Assembly (NCBI GenBank): GCA_905221605.1
Contig: CAJNDS010002562.1
Location: forward strand, 124,501-188,500
Reading direction: 5' to 3'
DNA length: 64,000 nt
DNA from: Symbiodinium natans
Lineage: Eukaryota; Sar; Dinophyceae; Suessiales; Symbiodiniaceae
The notes beneath the pieces were generated by a model. That model was not told the DNA's origin, made no database searches, and worked only from the letters and a program-made list of their open reading frames with translations. Shown here piece after piece: positions 33,393 to 44,786 of this stretch (positions are counted from its first letter, which is position 1; every line of letters starts with the position of its first letter). Made by a program: the position numbers and the translations under genes.

Positions 33393-35573
33393 ATGGGGCA
33401 AGCCGTTGGCAGGACCGTGAGCTTCCGGAGTCTGCAGGGCTTGTCGTGCGAGCTCTACGTGGACGCTGCAGACAAGGTGCAGGATGTGGCCGTACAGGTC
33501 TCGGACACGGTCGGTCGCAAAGCAGGTCGGCGGGCCGTGCTAGTTCTAGACGGCACTGTCCTGGATGAAACCCGCCCGCTTCTGCATCAAGTTCAAGGCA
33601 ATGAAGTTAGCTTTGTGTTTCAACAAATCGGTGCAGGTCGGGCGGCAAGGGCTTGGCACAAAGCGCAAGCAAAGCAAGTGTTGAACCTCCAGGATAGGGA
33701 AGCCCTCGATGCAACAGTGTCCTTGATTGTCAATACGGTCAGTGGGCCGCCCAACCAGGTCAACCAGAGCTTGGCAGGAGTCCAGCTGCCCACTAGTCTG
33801 CAGACCTTGACCTTCGGATTTATTTTCAACCAGAGCTTGGCAGGAGTCCAGCTGCCGACTAGCCTGCAGACCTTGACCTTCGGATACAAGTTCAACCAGA
33901 GCTTGGCAGGCGTCCAGCTGCCGCCTAGCCTGCAGACCTTGACCTTCGGCGTTGACTTCAACCAGAGCTTGGCAGGAGTCCAGCTGCCGACTAGCCTGCA
34001 GACCTTGATGTTCGGCAACACGTTCAACCAGAGCTTGGCAGGAGTCCAGCTGCCGAGTAGCCTGCAGACCTTGACCTTCGGCTACAACTTCAACCAGAGC
34101 TTCGAAGGAGTCCAGCTGCCGACTAGCCTGCAGACCTTGACCTTCGACTGGAACTTCAACCAGAGCTTGGCAGGAGTCCAGCTGCCGACAAGCCTGCAGA
34201 GCTTGACCTTCGGCGACGACTTCGACCAGAGCGTGGAAGGAGTCCAGCTGCCGACTAGGCGGCAGACTTTGACCTTCGGAAACGGCTTCAACCAGAGCTT
34301 GGAAGGAGTCCAGCTGCCGACTAGCCTGCAGGCCTTGACCTTCGGCTATTTTTTCAACCTGAGCCTGGCAGGAGTCCAGCTGCCGACTAGCCTGCAGACC
34401 TTGACCTTCGGAAACGGCTTCAACCAGAGCTTGGAAGGAGTCCAGCTGCCGACTAGCCTGCAGACCTTGACGTTCGGCAAAGATTTCAACCAGAGCTTGG
34501 CAGGAGTCCAGCTGCCGACTAACCTGCAGACCTTGACCTTCGGCGATTACTTCAACCAGAGCTTGGCAGGAGTCAAGCTGCCGACAGGCCTGCAGACCTT
34601 GATGTTCGGCAACAATTTCAACCAGAGCTTGGCAGGAGTCCAGCTGCCGACTAACCTGCAGACCTTGACCTTCGGCGAGTACTTCAACCACAGCTTCAGC
34701 GCCCGCTTGGAAGGAGTCCAGCTGCCGGCTAGCCTGCAGACCTTGACCTTCGGCGACGGTTTCAACCAGAGCTTGGCAGGAGTCCAGCTGCCGACTAGCC
34801 TGCAGACCTTGACCTTCGGATACAAGTTCAACCAGAGCTTGGCAGGCGTCCAGCTGCCGCCGAGCCTGCAGACCTTGGACTTCGGCTACGACTTCAACCA
34901 GAACTTGGCAGGAGTCCAGCTGCCGACTAGTCTGCAGACCTTGACCTTCGGATACAAGTTCAACCAGACCTTGGCAGGAGTCCAGCTGCCGACTAGCCTG
35001 CAGACCTTGACCTTCGGCTACAACTTCAACCAGAGCTTCGAAGGAGTCCAGCTGCCGACTAGCCTGCAGACCTTGACGTTCGGCGCTGACTTCAACCAGA
35101 GCTTGGCAGGAGTCCAGCTGCCGACTAGCCTGCAGACCTTGACCTTCGGCGTTGACTTCAACCAGAGCTTGGCAGGAGTCCAGCTGCCGAGTAGCCTGCA
35201 GACCTTGACCTTCGGCGAGGACTTCAACCAGAGCTTGGCAGGCGTCCAGCTGCCGACTAGCCTGCAGACCTTGACCTTCGGCTGGAACTTCAACCAGAGC
35301 TTGGCAGGAGTCCAGCTGCCGACAAGCCTGCAGACCTTGACCTTCGGCGTTGACTTCAACCAGAGCTTGGCAGGAGTCCAGCTGCCGACTAGCCTGCAGA
35401 CCTTGACCTTCGGCGAGGACTTCAACCAGAGCTTGGCAGGAGTCCAGCTGCCGACAGGCCTGCAGACCTTGACCTTAGGCCGCGGCTTCCGGAGCGTGGA
35501 AGGCATCCAGCTGCCCAGCAGCTTGGAAACCTTCAGCTGCTGTACGTTCGCTGTTTCGCTTCTGTCTGTTTGA
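33393..35573 (+). CDS. Ubiquitin-like domain + FNIP-repeat (LRR-like) protein, intronless
   Basis: From ATG 33393 the product is 726 residues; the open frame extends 42 codons further upstream. Residues about 3-80 look ubiquitin-like (RRAVLVLDGTVLDETRPL, then NEVSFVFQQIG). From about residue 122 to the end are 26 units of 22 residues (consensus FNQSLAGVQLPTSLQTLTFG plus two variable residues) and a diverged last unit. The spacing equals that of FNIP repeats, which form LRR-like solenoids and usually bind proteins. Unit 15 carries a four-residue insertion (FSAR). Variability concentrates in the two positions before each Phe. No intron and no telomere repeat occurs in 2.2 kb, unlike every neighbour, which suggests retroposition. 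Function unknown; a Ubl plus recognition scaffold might act in ubiquitin signalling (inference). Confidence 0.9.
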   Translation: MGQAVGRTVSFRSLQGLSCELYVDAADKVQDVAVQVSDTVGRKAGRRAVLVLDGTVLDETRPLLHQVQGNEVSFVFQQIGAGRAARAWHKAQAKQVLNLQDREALDATVSLIVNTVSGPPNQVNQSLAGVQLPTSLQTLTFGFIFNQSLAGVQLPTSLQTLTFGYKFNQSLAGVQLPPSLQTLTFGVDFNQSLAGVQLPTSLQTLMFGNTFNQSLAGVQLPSSLQTLTFGYNFNQSFEGVQLPTSLQTLTFDWNFNQSLAGVQLPTSLQSLTFGDDFDQSVEGVQLPTRRQTLTFGNGFNQSLEGVQLPTSLQALTFGYFFNLSLAGVQLPTSLQTLTFGNGFNQSLEGVQLPTSLQTLTFGKDFNQSLAGVQLPTNLQTLTFGDYFNQSLAGVKLPTGLQTLMFGNNFNQSLAGVQLPTNLQTLTFGEYFNHSFSARLEGVQLPASLQTLTFGDGFNQSLAGVQLPTSLQTLTFGYKFNQSLAGVQLPPSLQTLDFGYDFNQNLAGVQLPTSLQTLTFGYKFNQTLAGVQLPTSLQTLTFGYNFNQSFEGVQLPTSLQTLTFGADFNQSLAGVQLPTSLQTLTFGVDFNQSLAGVQLPSSLQTLTFGEDFNQSLAGVQLPTSLQTLTFGWNFNQSLAGVQLPTSLQTLTFGVDFNQSLAGVQLPTSLQTLTFGEDFNQSLAGVQLPTGLQTLTLGRGFRSVEGIQLPSSLETFSCCTFAVSLLSV

Positions 35574-36725
35574 ACGAGACATCGGTTTTCGAGGCACAGT
35601 CCAAATCGAAGTATAGCGCTGCCAATGAGAGAGAGAGAGAGATGGTCTCAAAACCCTAAACCCTAAACCTAAACCCTAAACCCTAAACCCTAAACCCTAA
35701 ACCCTAACCGTCGCAAAACCTCCTGGCCAAGGGTTTAGGGTAGAGGCATCGGGTCACCAGAGCAGCGAGTCACGGCCTCCGTTGATTTAGGGACCTTGGC
35801 CCCAAGCCCCTCACGCCTAAACGCCGTCCAACACCCCTAAACCCCGGAACCCAGAACCGCCAAAGCCTAAGCCTAAAACCCTAAACCCTACACCCTTAAA
35901 ACCTTAAACCCCCAAACCCTACACCCTGAACCCCAAAATTTCCAAACTGCAACCGTAGGGGATCTATTGCTTTGAGGATTTGGGGTTGAGCGGGGGGGAT
36001 TCGGGGGTATAATGCTTGTGGCAGGCTTCATAGGTCGAGGGTTTTTAGAGTTGAGGGTTGAATGGATTTCAGGTTCAGGGGCAGACTTCACAAGGAGCTT
36101 ACAAAAATCTAGGTCAACACAGGCAATGAATCCGAACATCGGTGTAATTGGAGGGGAGGGGGAAGGCAGGAGAACAATTTCCCACTCCGCAGAGTCAAAG
36201 GGAGCTGCGGTACTCGCCCCCCTTGCCGCTCAACCCCACCCCCACCGAACATTTTCTTTAGCATGGTCTTTTTCCCCATGCGAAATCCATTCGTAATGGC
36301 AACTAATCTTCTGGGCCCCATCCTGGCCCGAAGCCTTGCCTCTAAATATGGTACCTTTTACCATTTTTTCAACCCTAAACCCTAAACCCTTTTACTATAC
36401 TGATGCTCAGATTACAGATAGGGTGTAGCATGGCCGACACCCTAAAACACGAACAACAGCCGCAGCCACAATCGACGCCGTTTTACCCTAAGCCCTTAGC
36501 CCTTTTACCTTAAGCCCTAAACCCTAAACCCTAAACCCCAAAAGCGATCACACCTCAAGGCCCCATCGAAAACTCCTTAAACCCTAAACCCTCAGCCCCC
36601 CTGAAACCCGAAACCCTACAGCCTAAACCCTACAGCCCCCAAACCCTAAACCCTAAACCCTAAACCACACAACCCATAAACCCATAAACCCATAAACCCT
36701 CAAAGATCCATGCCCTTTGCTTCAG
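35574..36725. other. Spacer after the FNIP gene
   Basis: A GA microsatellite (35629-35641) is followed by a CCCTAAA array (35651-35707) and more C-strand repeats to 35935. A repeat-poor segment (36000-36300) has short open frames on both strands, none recognisable. CCCTAAA variants at 36481-36700 lead up to the next exon. Confidence 0.5.
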
Positions 36726-37333
36726 GTTGTGCCCTGGGCTCCGAAGGTGGCTTACTACAACTCCGGCTGGTGGCCAGGGCAGCATCTCAGGGTTTAGGGA
36801 TTAGGGATTAGGGTTTAGGGTTGAGGGTTTAGGCTTTCTCTCAAACTGTACTTGCCAGCAAAGAGGCCACCGTCTGTGCCTCAAAGGGGTCACAAGGCCA
36901 TGATCTTCATCCCGCGCTACTGGATCGGCTTCTACCGCGGCCGCAAGGCGGAACCTCCGGAAAATGTACATCCTGGACGGCTTTTGTGAAGCTTGAGTGA
37001 GCGGTGTCGAAGCTCGTTGTTGGTACTGGTATGTAGAATGGTATTGTCATGCTGCTTTTGTCATATAGTAAGACCATACCTAAACCCTAAACCCTAAACC
37101 CTAAACCCTAAACCCTAAACCCTAAACCCTAAACCCTAAACCCCAATGCTATATTCATATTGCTAAACCCTAAAGTTCCTGGAGCCCTAAACCCTAAACC
37201 CTAAACCCTAAACCCTAGTTTCAAACCCTAAACCCTAACTTCAAGGTGCTCGCGGCCATGGCGGACGACGCGACGCCTGCCGAAAAAAAAAGCTCTTTGG
37301 CTCGACCCCGCTCGAGCCCATCCCAGAAGAGCC
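36726..37333 (+). CDS. Exon-like islands of an unrecognised gene
   Basis: 36726 to about 36778-36790 reads VVPWAPKVAYYNSGWWPGQ. 36897-36965 reads AMIFIPRYWIGFYRGRK followed by AEPPEN, with donor GTACAT. 37247-37333 is open in two frames, one with ATG 37258 (MADDATPAEKKSS) and one ending KKLFGSTPLEPIPEEPP across an A9 run. The second island could be membrane-associated. Introns between them carry TTTAGGG (first) and CCCTAAA (second). Confidence 0.45.
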
Positions 37334-39655
37334 ACCAGCTAGGATTTGGGGGTTTAAGGGTTGGGGGGGGGGGGGGGTTTAGGGTTTAGGGTTTAGGAGT
37401 TGGGGGTTCAGGGTTGAGGGTCTAGTGTTATGGTACTATAAAAGTACCATAATACAGTAGTACTATAAGAAGTATGAAACTAGTACTATAATCGTACTAT
37501 AATCGCATTAATAATAGTAGTCTAATCGTACTATAATCACCCTATAAGCGTAGTATAATCGTATCATTGCAGTATATGAGCCAGCAAGCTAAAGGCCCGA
37601 ATCCCTGAAGCCATCAAAAGCCGAATCGCGAGGCCCTAAGGTTCCTGAAATCTCAAGCCTAAACCCTAAAGCACTTGGGGTAATGAAACTATAATCGTAC
37701 TGTCATAATACCATAATAATGCTATGATGATAAACCGGCAAACTCAAGCTGAGTTACCTAAGCATGTGTTTTTTTGGTCTACCTTGTAGTCGAGTACACA
37801 TGAAAGTAGTTTTTGTCTCGTGTAGAGTGCGAAGAGATGCATGATGTCGTTTTCTAGCATTGTACAGTAGTGATATTTCCGCTTGCTTGACTCCAATCCC
37901 TAAACCCCAGACCTTATTTAAGCCCAAACCTCTTAACCCCTTAAACCTGTTAAACCCCAAACTCTAAACCCTGAAAACCTGAACCCTAAACCATAACACC
38001 CCCCCCCCCCCCCCCCCCCAAACCTCTGAGCTTTCCAGGCAAGGGCAGCTGCAAGGCAGATAAGCGAGCTCCTGGGATGGTTTAAACCGAGGTAGGGTTT
38101 CGGGTTTAGGGTTAAGTTTAGGGTTTAGGGTTTTAGGGCTTTAGGGCTTTAAGGTTTTAGGGCTTTAGGGCTTTAGGGTTTAGGACTTCGGATTTCGTAC
38201 CAAGCTTCAGCAGCACGGCTTGGGGCATGCTTTCTGAATCCCGACTTTGGCAGGGGAATGAAGTAAGCAGGAGGAGGCAGCCAGGGTTTAGGGTTTAGGG
38301 TTTAGGGCTTAGGGTTTAGGGTTTAGGGTTTAGGGTAGAGATATAACAGGAATGAAGGAAGGAAGGAAGGAAGGAATGACGCAGTGCAGGAAGATGGAGC
38401 AGCACAAAAACACTGGGGTTTAGATCGCTGCATATTCGAGAGTACGAAATTCTGTGATTTGCAAACTAACAAAAGGAGAAGATAAATAGAATGACCACAA
38501 AGTGAAGACAACATCATATTGTGATGAAATTTCTAAGTTCGCAGAAGCATTTGCTAAAGACATAGCAGCATTAGATAAAAGAAGTGTATGAGCAAAAGGG
38601 TAATTCACAATAACCTGGAAGATAGAAAGCTTCTCCACTTCTTGGCGCATCCCGTCCATCGCAGCTGTGGCTCAATTTGCTTCTGCCCTGCCTCCAGCCA
38701 AGCAGAGGGGACCGGGCAGGCGGGTTGGTTTCCTCGAGTTTTTTTTGTTTTTTTTTCAAATTCTGTGTTAAAGTCTTATTCTTCCTTGCAATATATAACT
38801 CCAAGGGAGTATATGGGGTTTACGCTAATGAGGGACCGATAAAATAGACTCCCAAAGATAGAATCCCCTTGTAAAAAGGACCGCAATAAGGCACCCCTCT
38901 TGTCGTAAACCCGCATAGAGCTTCAAGGGAATATCCGCTTTCTTTCTGGTTCCAGAAGGAGTATAGTCTCTCGGAATTGGCACCTCAGAGATTTCGGATC
39001 CAGGGTTGGTGCTTTAAGGTTGAGGGCCTCAGTGTTGAAGGGCCGTGTGTTCAGGGTTTAGGGTTCAGGGTTTAGGGTGTTTGGGGTCTAGGGTTCAGGG
39101 CCTAGGGTTAAGAACGTGGGGCTAGAAGTAGTGTAGCTGTAGCTCGCGCTGCTTACGGCTACCCAGTAACCTTCGAGGTGCAAACCCCGAACCCTGCACC
39201 GTGATGGTTTAGGGTTTAGGGTTTAGGGTTCAGGGTTCAGGGTTCAGGGTTTAGGGTTTAGGGTTTAGGGTTAAGGACTGTTAGGCGTGCAGGATCCATG
39301 CGAGTGAATACTTGAAACTTCATGGGCCGTAAATAGAGCTCTATGAGCCTGATTCTAGTACCCTAAACCCCAACCCTAAGGCTCCAAGGACTCTGTTTAA
39401 AGGGTTTTTTGTGCTCAAAAGACTTATTCTATAAGGTTTTGTTGGGCTATTTTGAGCCTGAGGGTAAACCCGGGTGATTTTGATTTGCAGCTACCCTTTT
39501 GAAATTTCAAAGTCCCACCCATTTTATAGCCGCCAACGAAGGTTCTGGTCAGGCTGGGGTTTAGGGTTTAGGGTTTAGGGATTTCAGGGTTTAGGTGTTT
39601 TGGGGTGTCTAAGGTCGGGCATTTCGGGTTATAGGGTTTGAGGTGACCGACCCAG
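37334..39655. other. Repeat-rich stretch without a confident gene
   Basis: It holds a G15 run (about 37362), AT-rich palindromic sequence at 37428-37570 and 37680-37735 (GTACTATAA motifs, related to 32700-32900), a C21 run (about 37998), a GGAA microsatellite (38353-38376) and a repeat-poor AT-richer segment (38400-39000) with open frames on the minus strand that I cannot assign. TTTAGGG arrays lie at 38100-38340 and 39050-39270. A family H-type inverted-repeat relic is at 39400-39480. Confidence 0.4.
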
Positions 39656-42600
39656 GACCATCGGAGGGTGTGCCAGATATCCAACACAATCTGTGGGCTG
39701 AGCCAGCGTTGCGGAAACCGCCAAAGACCTGGACCTCTCAGCGTATGTCTGCTTGAAGGGCTGTCTTGGGATGAGTGGATCCGGTTTAGGGTTTAGGGTT
39801 TAGGGTTTAGGGTTTAGGGTTTAGGGCCGTTGGAGTCTTGCGAGTGTGTGCACGGCCTGTCCTAGGCTGCTGCTTCCCTGCTTTTGAGCCCAGTTAGCCC
39901 TACTTTGGAGTAGGCCCTGGAAAAAAGTGTACCTACAAGTGGCTATAATAGGAACCCAGAACCAAGAAATGTATTCAAGCATACTGCTCCGAAACCCAGA
40001 TAAAACCAGTAATTAGGGTTTAGGGTCTAGGGTTTACGGTCTAGGGTTTAGGGTTTAGGATTTAGGGTTTAGGGTTTAGGGTTCAGGGTTTAGGGTTTGG
40101 AGGCTTTGCAGCTTCCAGCCTGTTGCCCTGATTGCAGGCGCAAGTCATGCCTCCTGTGAAGGCAGGGAGGGTGCGGAGGGGGGGGGGGGGGCTTAGGGTT
40201 TAGTGTGTACGGTTTAGGGTTTAGGGTTAAAGGGTTTAGGGTTTAGGGTGAGGCAAGGGCCCACCCGACACCTCTAGGACGTTAAACCCCTGTAGAACCC
40301 AAATCGCTGAACACGAAATCGCTGAAAAGAAAGTCTAACCCCCCCCCCCAAAAAAAAAAAAAAAGAAAAAGAAAAAGCTGAAGCAATCCCAAACTCCCGG
40401 AAGCCAACAAGCCCTCAAACCCCTAAAGCCCTAAACGCCTGCGAAGACTTGCACTCTGAGAGGCACTCTGAGAGTTTACGCTCAGGAAAGGTTGGCTTAG
40501 GGGTTTTCTGGGTTGAGGGGTTTGGGCTTCTGCTGGCTTTGAGTATGGAATTTGGAAGTTAAGGGGTCCTTGTAGAGGCCCTTATAAAAGGTGAGCATCA
40601 AGGGGGTCAGGGTTTAGGGTTTGGGGTTTGGGATTTGGGTTTTGTAGGGCACCAAATTCCTCATTTCAACTCTTAGGTGTAGTTGCATACACCCTTCATA
40701 CGGTCCCTTACCGGGTTGTGAAGTATGTGTAGTGGGTCCCTTGTTAAGGGCCCATACTAAGGGATAGTGTAACTACCCGAAGAGAATTCCATCACGGAGA
40801 GGAGGGTTGGCTTGGGTTTCAGGAGTTAGGTTCTGGGGTTCAGGAGGTCGTTATATCGCACAGAAGTCTAGGAACCCAGCGGAGGCTCTTATTCCTTTTC
40901 TTTGGAGTTTAGGTTGCCTTCTAAGCCCCTTTACAACAAAAGGGGCGCTGGGTTTTACCTAGGCTAGTCTTGGGTCTAGAAGAAGTCCAGGTGTAGACAA
41001 AGGGCTCGATGCCAGCAGCCTCAAAAGCGCCCAACTCCCGGAACTTTCCCGGATTTTTGAACCTTGGGTTTAGGGTTTAGGGTTTAGGGTTTAGGGTTTA
41101 GGGTTTAGGGTTTGCGGTTTAGGGTTTAGGGTTTAGGGTTTAGGGTTTAGGGTTTAGGGTTTGCGGTTTAGGGTTTAGGGTTGAGCGCTTCATGTCCTCT
41201 GAACCAATAGGGGATATTTCCCAGAATAATTAGGGGGGGGGGGGGGGGGGCCCCCCCAAATGGAGTATGACTCCCTGTTTATAAGGGCCCCCCAAAAATA
41301 CGCAACCTAATTTTGGGAAATGCCCGTCTTGGGCAGTTCACTAGATGTGGGTCCCTTTGTGAGCCCCCACCCCCCAACCAGTATACAGAGGCCATATTTA
41401 ACAGGGTATTCAAATCTAGGGCTCCCCCTCGCACACCTTGAGTCCGTATCACCTGACGTGGGCATTCTGGAGCATTTCCCGTCCCCGCTCTAACAGGAGC
41501 CTCCCCCCTCCTCAATTGGGCCATAATTTTGATCAGAACCAACCCACTGAGGCGACCCTCGACCCTATACCACAAGCCCCCAGGCCTAAACCCTAAACCC
41601 TAAACCCTAAACCCTAAACCCTAAACCCTAAACCCTAAACTACACAGTGCAGGTGACCCATGGTCTGATCCAAGGGCCTGTTCAGATTCCCAGGCGCTGC
41701 TGGAACGCTTCTTGTGCTCTTCAGGATTTAGGGCATTTAGGGACTCAGGGTTCCTATCACTGGCTAGTAAGGGTTTAGGGTTTAGGGTTTAGGGTTTAGG
41801 GTTACTTAGTAGGGAATGAGGGAATGAGAGCCTTATATTATATCATCCCTTAAAGGGTATATACGGGGCCCTCATTCCCTCATTGCCTACTAAGCACCAG
41901 GGGGATCAGTGAGTCACAGATTGCACACGCAGCTTGTGTTGGGGAAGCAGAAGCCCTAATGAACATCCTGAAGCCTGAACCTAAACCCGAAGGCCACGAC
42001 TCAAAGCCCCTGGTTTAGGGTTTAGGGTAAAGGGTTTAGGGTTTAGGGCTTAGGGTGTTTAGGGTTTAGGGATGTTTAGGGTTTAGGGTTTAGGGTTTAG
42101 GGCTTGGCTCCTTTCAGGGCAGAGCTCAGTTGCCAGGCCCTTTGGGGAGCCCAGCGGTTCGGGCCGGCCGGGCTCTGCGGGCCGCATCGTCCGGCCGACT
42201 CAGAGAATGCGACTGTGGTGTTTCGGGTTGCGGGGTTTGGGGTTCAGGGTTTTAGGGATTTGGGGTTTAGGGTTTAGGGTATGCGACTGACTGTGCTGTT
42301 TCGGGTTGTGGGGTTTGGGGTTCAGGGTTTTAGGGATTTGGGGTTTAGGGTTTAGGGTTCAGGAGGCAGAGTTCAGGGTTTAGGGTTCAGGGTTTGGGGT
42401 TTGGGGTTTGGGGTTTAGGGTTGAGGCTTCAGGGTTGAGGGTTTCGGGGCTTATTGGGGTTGCAGCGTTTTTGAACCTGAGTTCGGGGTTGCAACATCTC
42501 TCTTCTACCCAATGCACCCTCCAGTCCTCCTGGGCATTGAGGTCCAGCCACTGGGCACGCTGATGAGGGGTTGAAGGAGTTTAGGTTTTAGTTTTACCCT

Positions 42601-43225
42601 GAACCCTAGCTAGAGTAACCAGTCCACATGCAGGGGGACACGGGCCTGAAAATATTGGGAATATCACGCCCCCCCCCCCCCCATGGCACCGACACACTCG
42701 GCCGGTGAAGTCACGGACACGCAAAGAGGGGGCCGATAGTGGCGATGTGTTATATGGCCAGATGGTCCGGGGAAACCCTGCACCCTAAACCCTAAACCAC
42801 TTGGCCATCGGGTGCGTCTAAACTGCAGCTAGGGGGGGCATGTGGGTGATGCAAATTTGGTGTGTTATAATATATTCCGGATAGTTTAGGCTGGCCCGAC
42901 AAACTAAGCCCGAGAACCAACAACCCTAAGCCCTCGTCCCGGAGAAAGCAGATGAACCCCCATCCATTGCCCATCCATGCATCGTAGACAGAAGGCGCAA
43001 ATGAGCCAAGGTTTAGACTCAGCTGTTGGATTTTGGGCATTCAGGTCCAGGGTTCAAGGGGAGGACCTGCTGCACTGAAGGGTTTTTCACTAAACCCCCC
43101 AATCCCTAAACCCTAAACCCTAAACCCTAAACCCGAAACTTTCGGAGAGCCTCACAGGTGCGGCTGCCTGGCGGAGCGCCAAAAACTGGCGACGCAGAGG
43201 CGCAGGCGCACTTAAAGGATCTGAA
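39656..43225 (+). CDS. Exon-like islands, unrecognised gene(s)
   Basis: 39656-39742 (PSEGVPDIQHNLWAEPALRK then PPKTWTSQ; donor GTATGT), 41653 to about 41692 (VTHGLIQGPVQIP), 42118-42214 (GRAQLPGPLGSPAVRAGRAL then RAASSGRLRECD) and 43158-43225 (VRLPGGAPKTGDAEAQAHLK). Each follows an AG acceptor and is flanked by telomere-type repeats. A Cys-rich piece near 40120-40160 (ACCPDCRRKSCLL) may be another. No domain is recognised and phases were not all reconciled. Confidence 0.35.
40674..40779. mobile_element. Family E inverted-repeat element, copy near 40.7 kb
   Basis: Left TAGGTGTAGTTGCATACACCC; right AAGGGCCCATACTAAGGGATA then GTGTAACTACCC. Matches the element at 49111-49233 in its right half. 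Confidence 0.6.
40868..40979. mobile_element. Family A inverted-repeat element, copy near 40.9 kb
   Basis: Starts CTAGGAACCCAGCGGAGG, ends CTAGTCTTGGGTCTAG, with the family's central ATTCC...TTTAGGTT...AAGCCCCTTTA...AAAAGGGG. AGAAGT lies directly left, and again one base beyond the right end. Confidence 0.75.
41802..41899. mobile_element. Family B inverted-repeat element, copy near 41.8 kb
   Basis: Arms TTACTTAGTAGGGAATGAGG and CCTCATTGCCTACTAAGCA, with a centre related to the copy at 55.3 kb. A TTTAGGG array abuts its left end. Confidence 0.75.
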
Positions 43226-43297
43226 GTGTGGGCCCTGATTTAGGTTTTAGGGACTAGAGTTTAGGGTTTAGGGCTTAGGGTTTAGGGTTTAGGGTTT

Positions 43298-43420
43298 ATA
43301 TTACTGTTATTGGTGAGTGTACATAAAGTTCCTTCTTAATATTGGTGAGTGTATATATTTGGTGTCCTTTTGGGGGTACAAGAAATAGAAACCCTACTTC
43401 ATATGGGATATGCAAGGGGT
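43298..43420. repeat. Dispersed repeat with TATTGGTGAGTGTA motif
   Basis: TATTACTGTTATTGGTGAGTG and a second TATTGGTGAGTGTATATA are followed by TGGTGTCCTTTTGGGGG. Related copies lie at 63756-63815 (two motif copies) and 59600-59690 (one motif plus the downstream TGGTGTCCTTTTGGGGGA). Class unknown. Confidence 0.6.
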
Positions 43421-44269
43421 CCGCATTTAACGGGTAGCTACCCTCAGATCGGATTTAGGGCAGGCCTGAGCCCTCAGGGCTAGGTGATGTGCGGTTGTGT
43501 GCGCGTGTGCCGGGGAGATTCCCTCTTTGGTTATCGTTCCCAAAGAAACTCCCTGTACAGCCGGCAAACCTCATGAGACCCGTACTTAGCCCAGCAGGCC
43601 ATGCGAACCCGATCTTCGGGATTGGGGTTTAGGGTTTAGGGTTTAGGGTTTAGGGTTTAGGGTTTAGGGTTTAGGGTTTAGGGTTTAGGGTTTAGGGTTT
43701 AGGGTTTAGGGTATAGTACGGTCTGATTGGGAGTTTGGTTCCCCCCATATTTTTTTTGTAGCACTTGGGATCTAGGTGTCTTTGGTACCTCAGCGCTTTA
43801 GGGCTTGGCTTCAGGCGTTTTGGTGCTGGACCTTTCCTTTGAGTTTGGGAGTTGTCTGTTATAGGCTTCTAGGGTTGGGGGCCCAAGGTTCTTCTTTTTG
43901 ATTTATTTCGTTTTCCGTCAACTGCGTAACTCTTTGCAACTGAACTGAGGGGTTGGGAGCCAACAGTTTTCAATGCAGGGGCTGATTTCCCATTGGGCGC
44001 TACTTGTAGTTGCAACTGCCTACTGTTGCTACGGTGAGCGCGACTGCAACTGTAAAGTAGGGAATTGGGGAAGTAGATGACCTACACCCCCTATCGAACC
44101 GCTATTTTGAGAAACGACTTCCATATCTCTTACGACGAGAGCTAACCAGCTACACCCTAAACCCTGAATCCTAAACCCTAAACCCTACACCCTAAACCGT
44201 AAATCCATGCCATGGACGGACGCAATTGCTGGGAGGTCATCTAGGGTCTTCTGCTCATGTCGTGGTTGA

Positions 44270-44464
44270 CTAGGACCCAGAATAAGGTGCCCTAATAAGG
44301 GTTCAGGGCTTAGGGCTTAGGGCTTAGGGCTTAGGGCTTAGGGCTTAGGGTTTAGGGTTTAGGGTTTAGGATTTAGGGATAAGCCCCCCTAAACCAAAAA
44401 GGGCACCCTTTTTATTCCCAGGTCAATCAGTCAATCATTCGCGTATCATTACTCTTGGGCCTAG
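44270..44464. mobile_element. Family A element interrupted by a telomere-type array
   Basis: Left end CTAGGACCCAGAATAAGGTG; right part AAAAAGGGCACCCTTTTTATT, ending ACTCTTGGGCCTAG. Between them sit about six TTAGGGC units and then TTTAGGG units (44303-44378), where other copies have only about 30 bases of loop. Confidence 0.7.
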
Positions 44465-44672
44465 TTTAGGTTTGTAGGGCTTAGCAGCGTTAGGGTTGTA
44501 GGGCTTGGAGCTTAGGCCTCATCGGATGTACTGATGTTCTACTTGGCCTGTACCCCTGAGCCGTACGCCCCGACCCCAAACAACAACCTCAAGCCCCCAG
44601 ACCATAGCCCAAACCCGAAGAAATCCCCCTAAACCCTAAACCCTAAACCCCACTCTAACAATCCTACCTGCT

Positions 44673-44786
44673 ATGGCCTGCGAGGGCCCTGGGCGGATCG
44701 GTGGCTACATCAGCAGTCATGGCGGAGGCTTTGGAGCCTACAGCAGCGGCTACGGCGGCGCGGAAGCTTGTCCATCATTACTATAA
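44673..44786 (+). CDS. Possible first exon of a Gly/Tyr/Ser-rich protein
   Basis: ATG 44673 starts MACEGPGRIGGYISSHGGGF and continues GAYSSGYGG to a TAA at 44784-44786; an intron could start earlier. The composition resembles low-complexity tails of RNA-binding proteins, but no domain is visible. CCCTAAA lies before it and TTTAGGG after it. Islands downstream on the same strand that may belong: 45413-45451 (EASRRPSLATYTG), 46356 to about 46420, 47172 to about 47232 (IERVELAATMWGPAPGGRF) and 48681 to about 48750 (SDYSGHCDSAEGQRGS). Confidence 0.4.
   Translation: MACEGPGRIGGYISSHGGGFGAYSSGYGGAEACPSLL

Noticed and set aside
33546-35506. Minus-strand open frames opposite the FNIP gene (LDSCQALVE and SWTPAKLWLK repeats)
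   Set aside because: Shadows of the 66-bp coding repeat; the + strand frame matches FNIP and Ubl, the minus strand matches nothing.
40112-40160. ACCPDCRRKSCLL as a zinc-finger exon
   Set aside because: Two cysteine pairs alone are too little, and two competing AG acceptors give different frames; mentioned only as a possibility.
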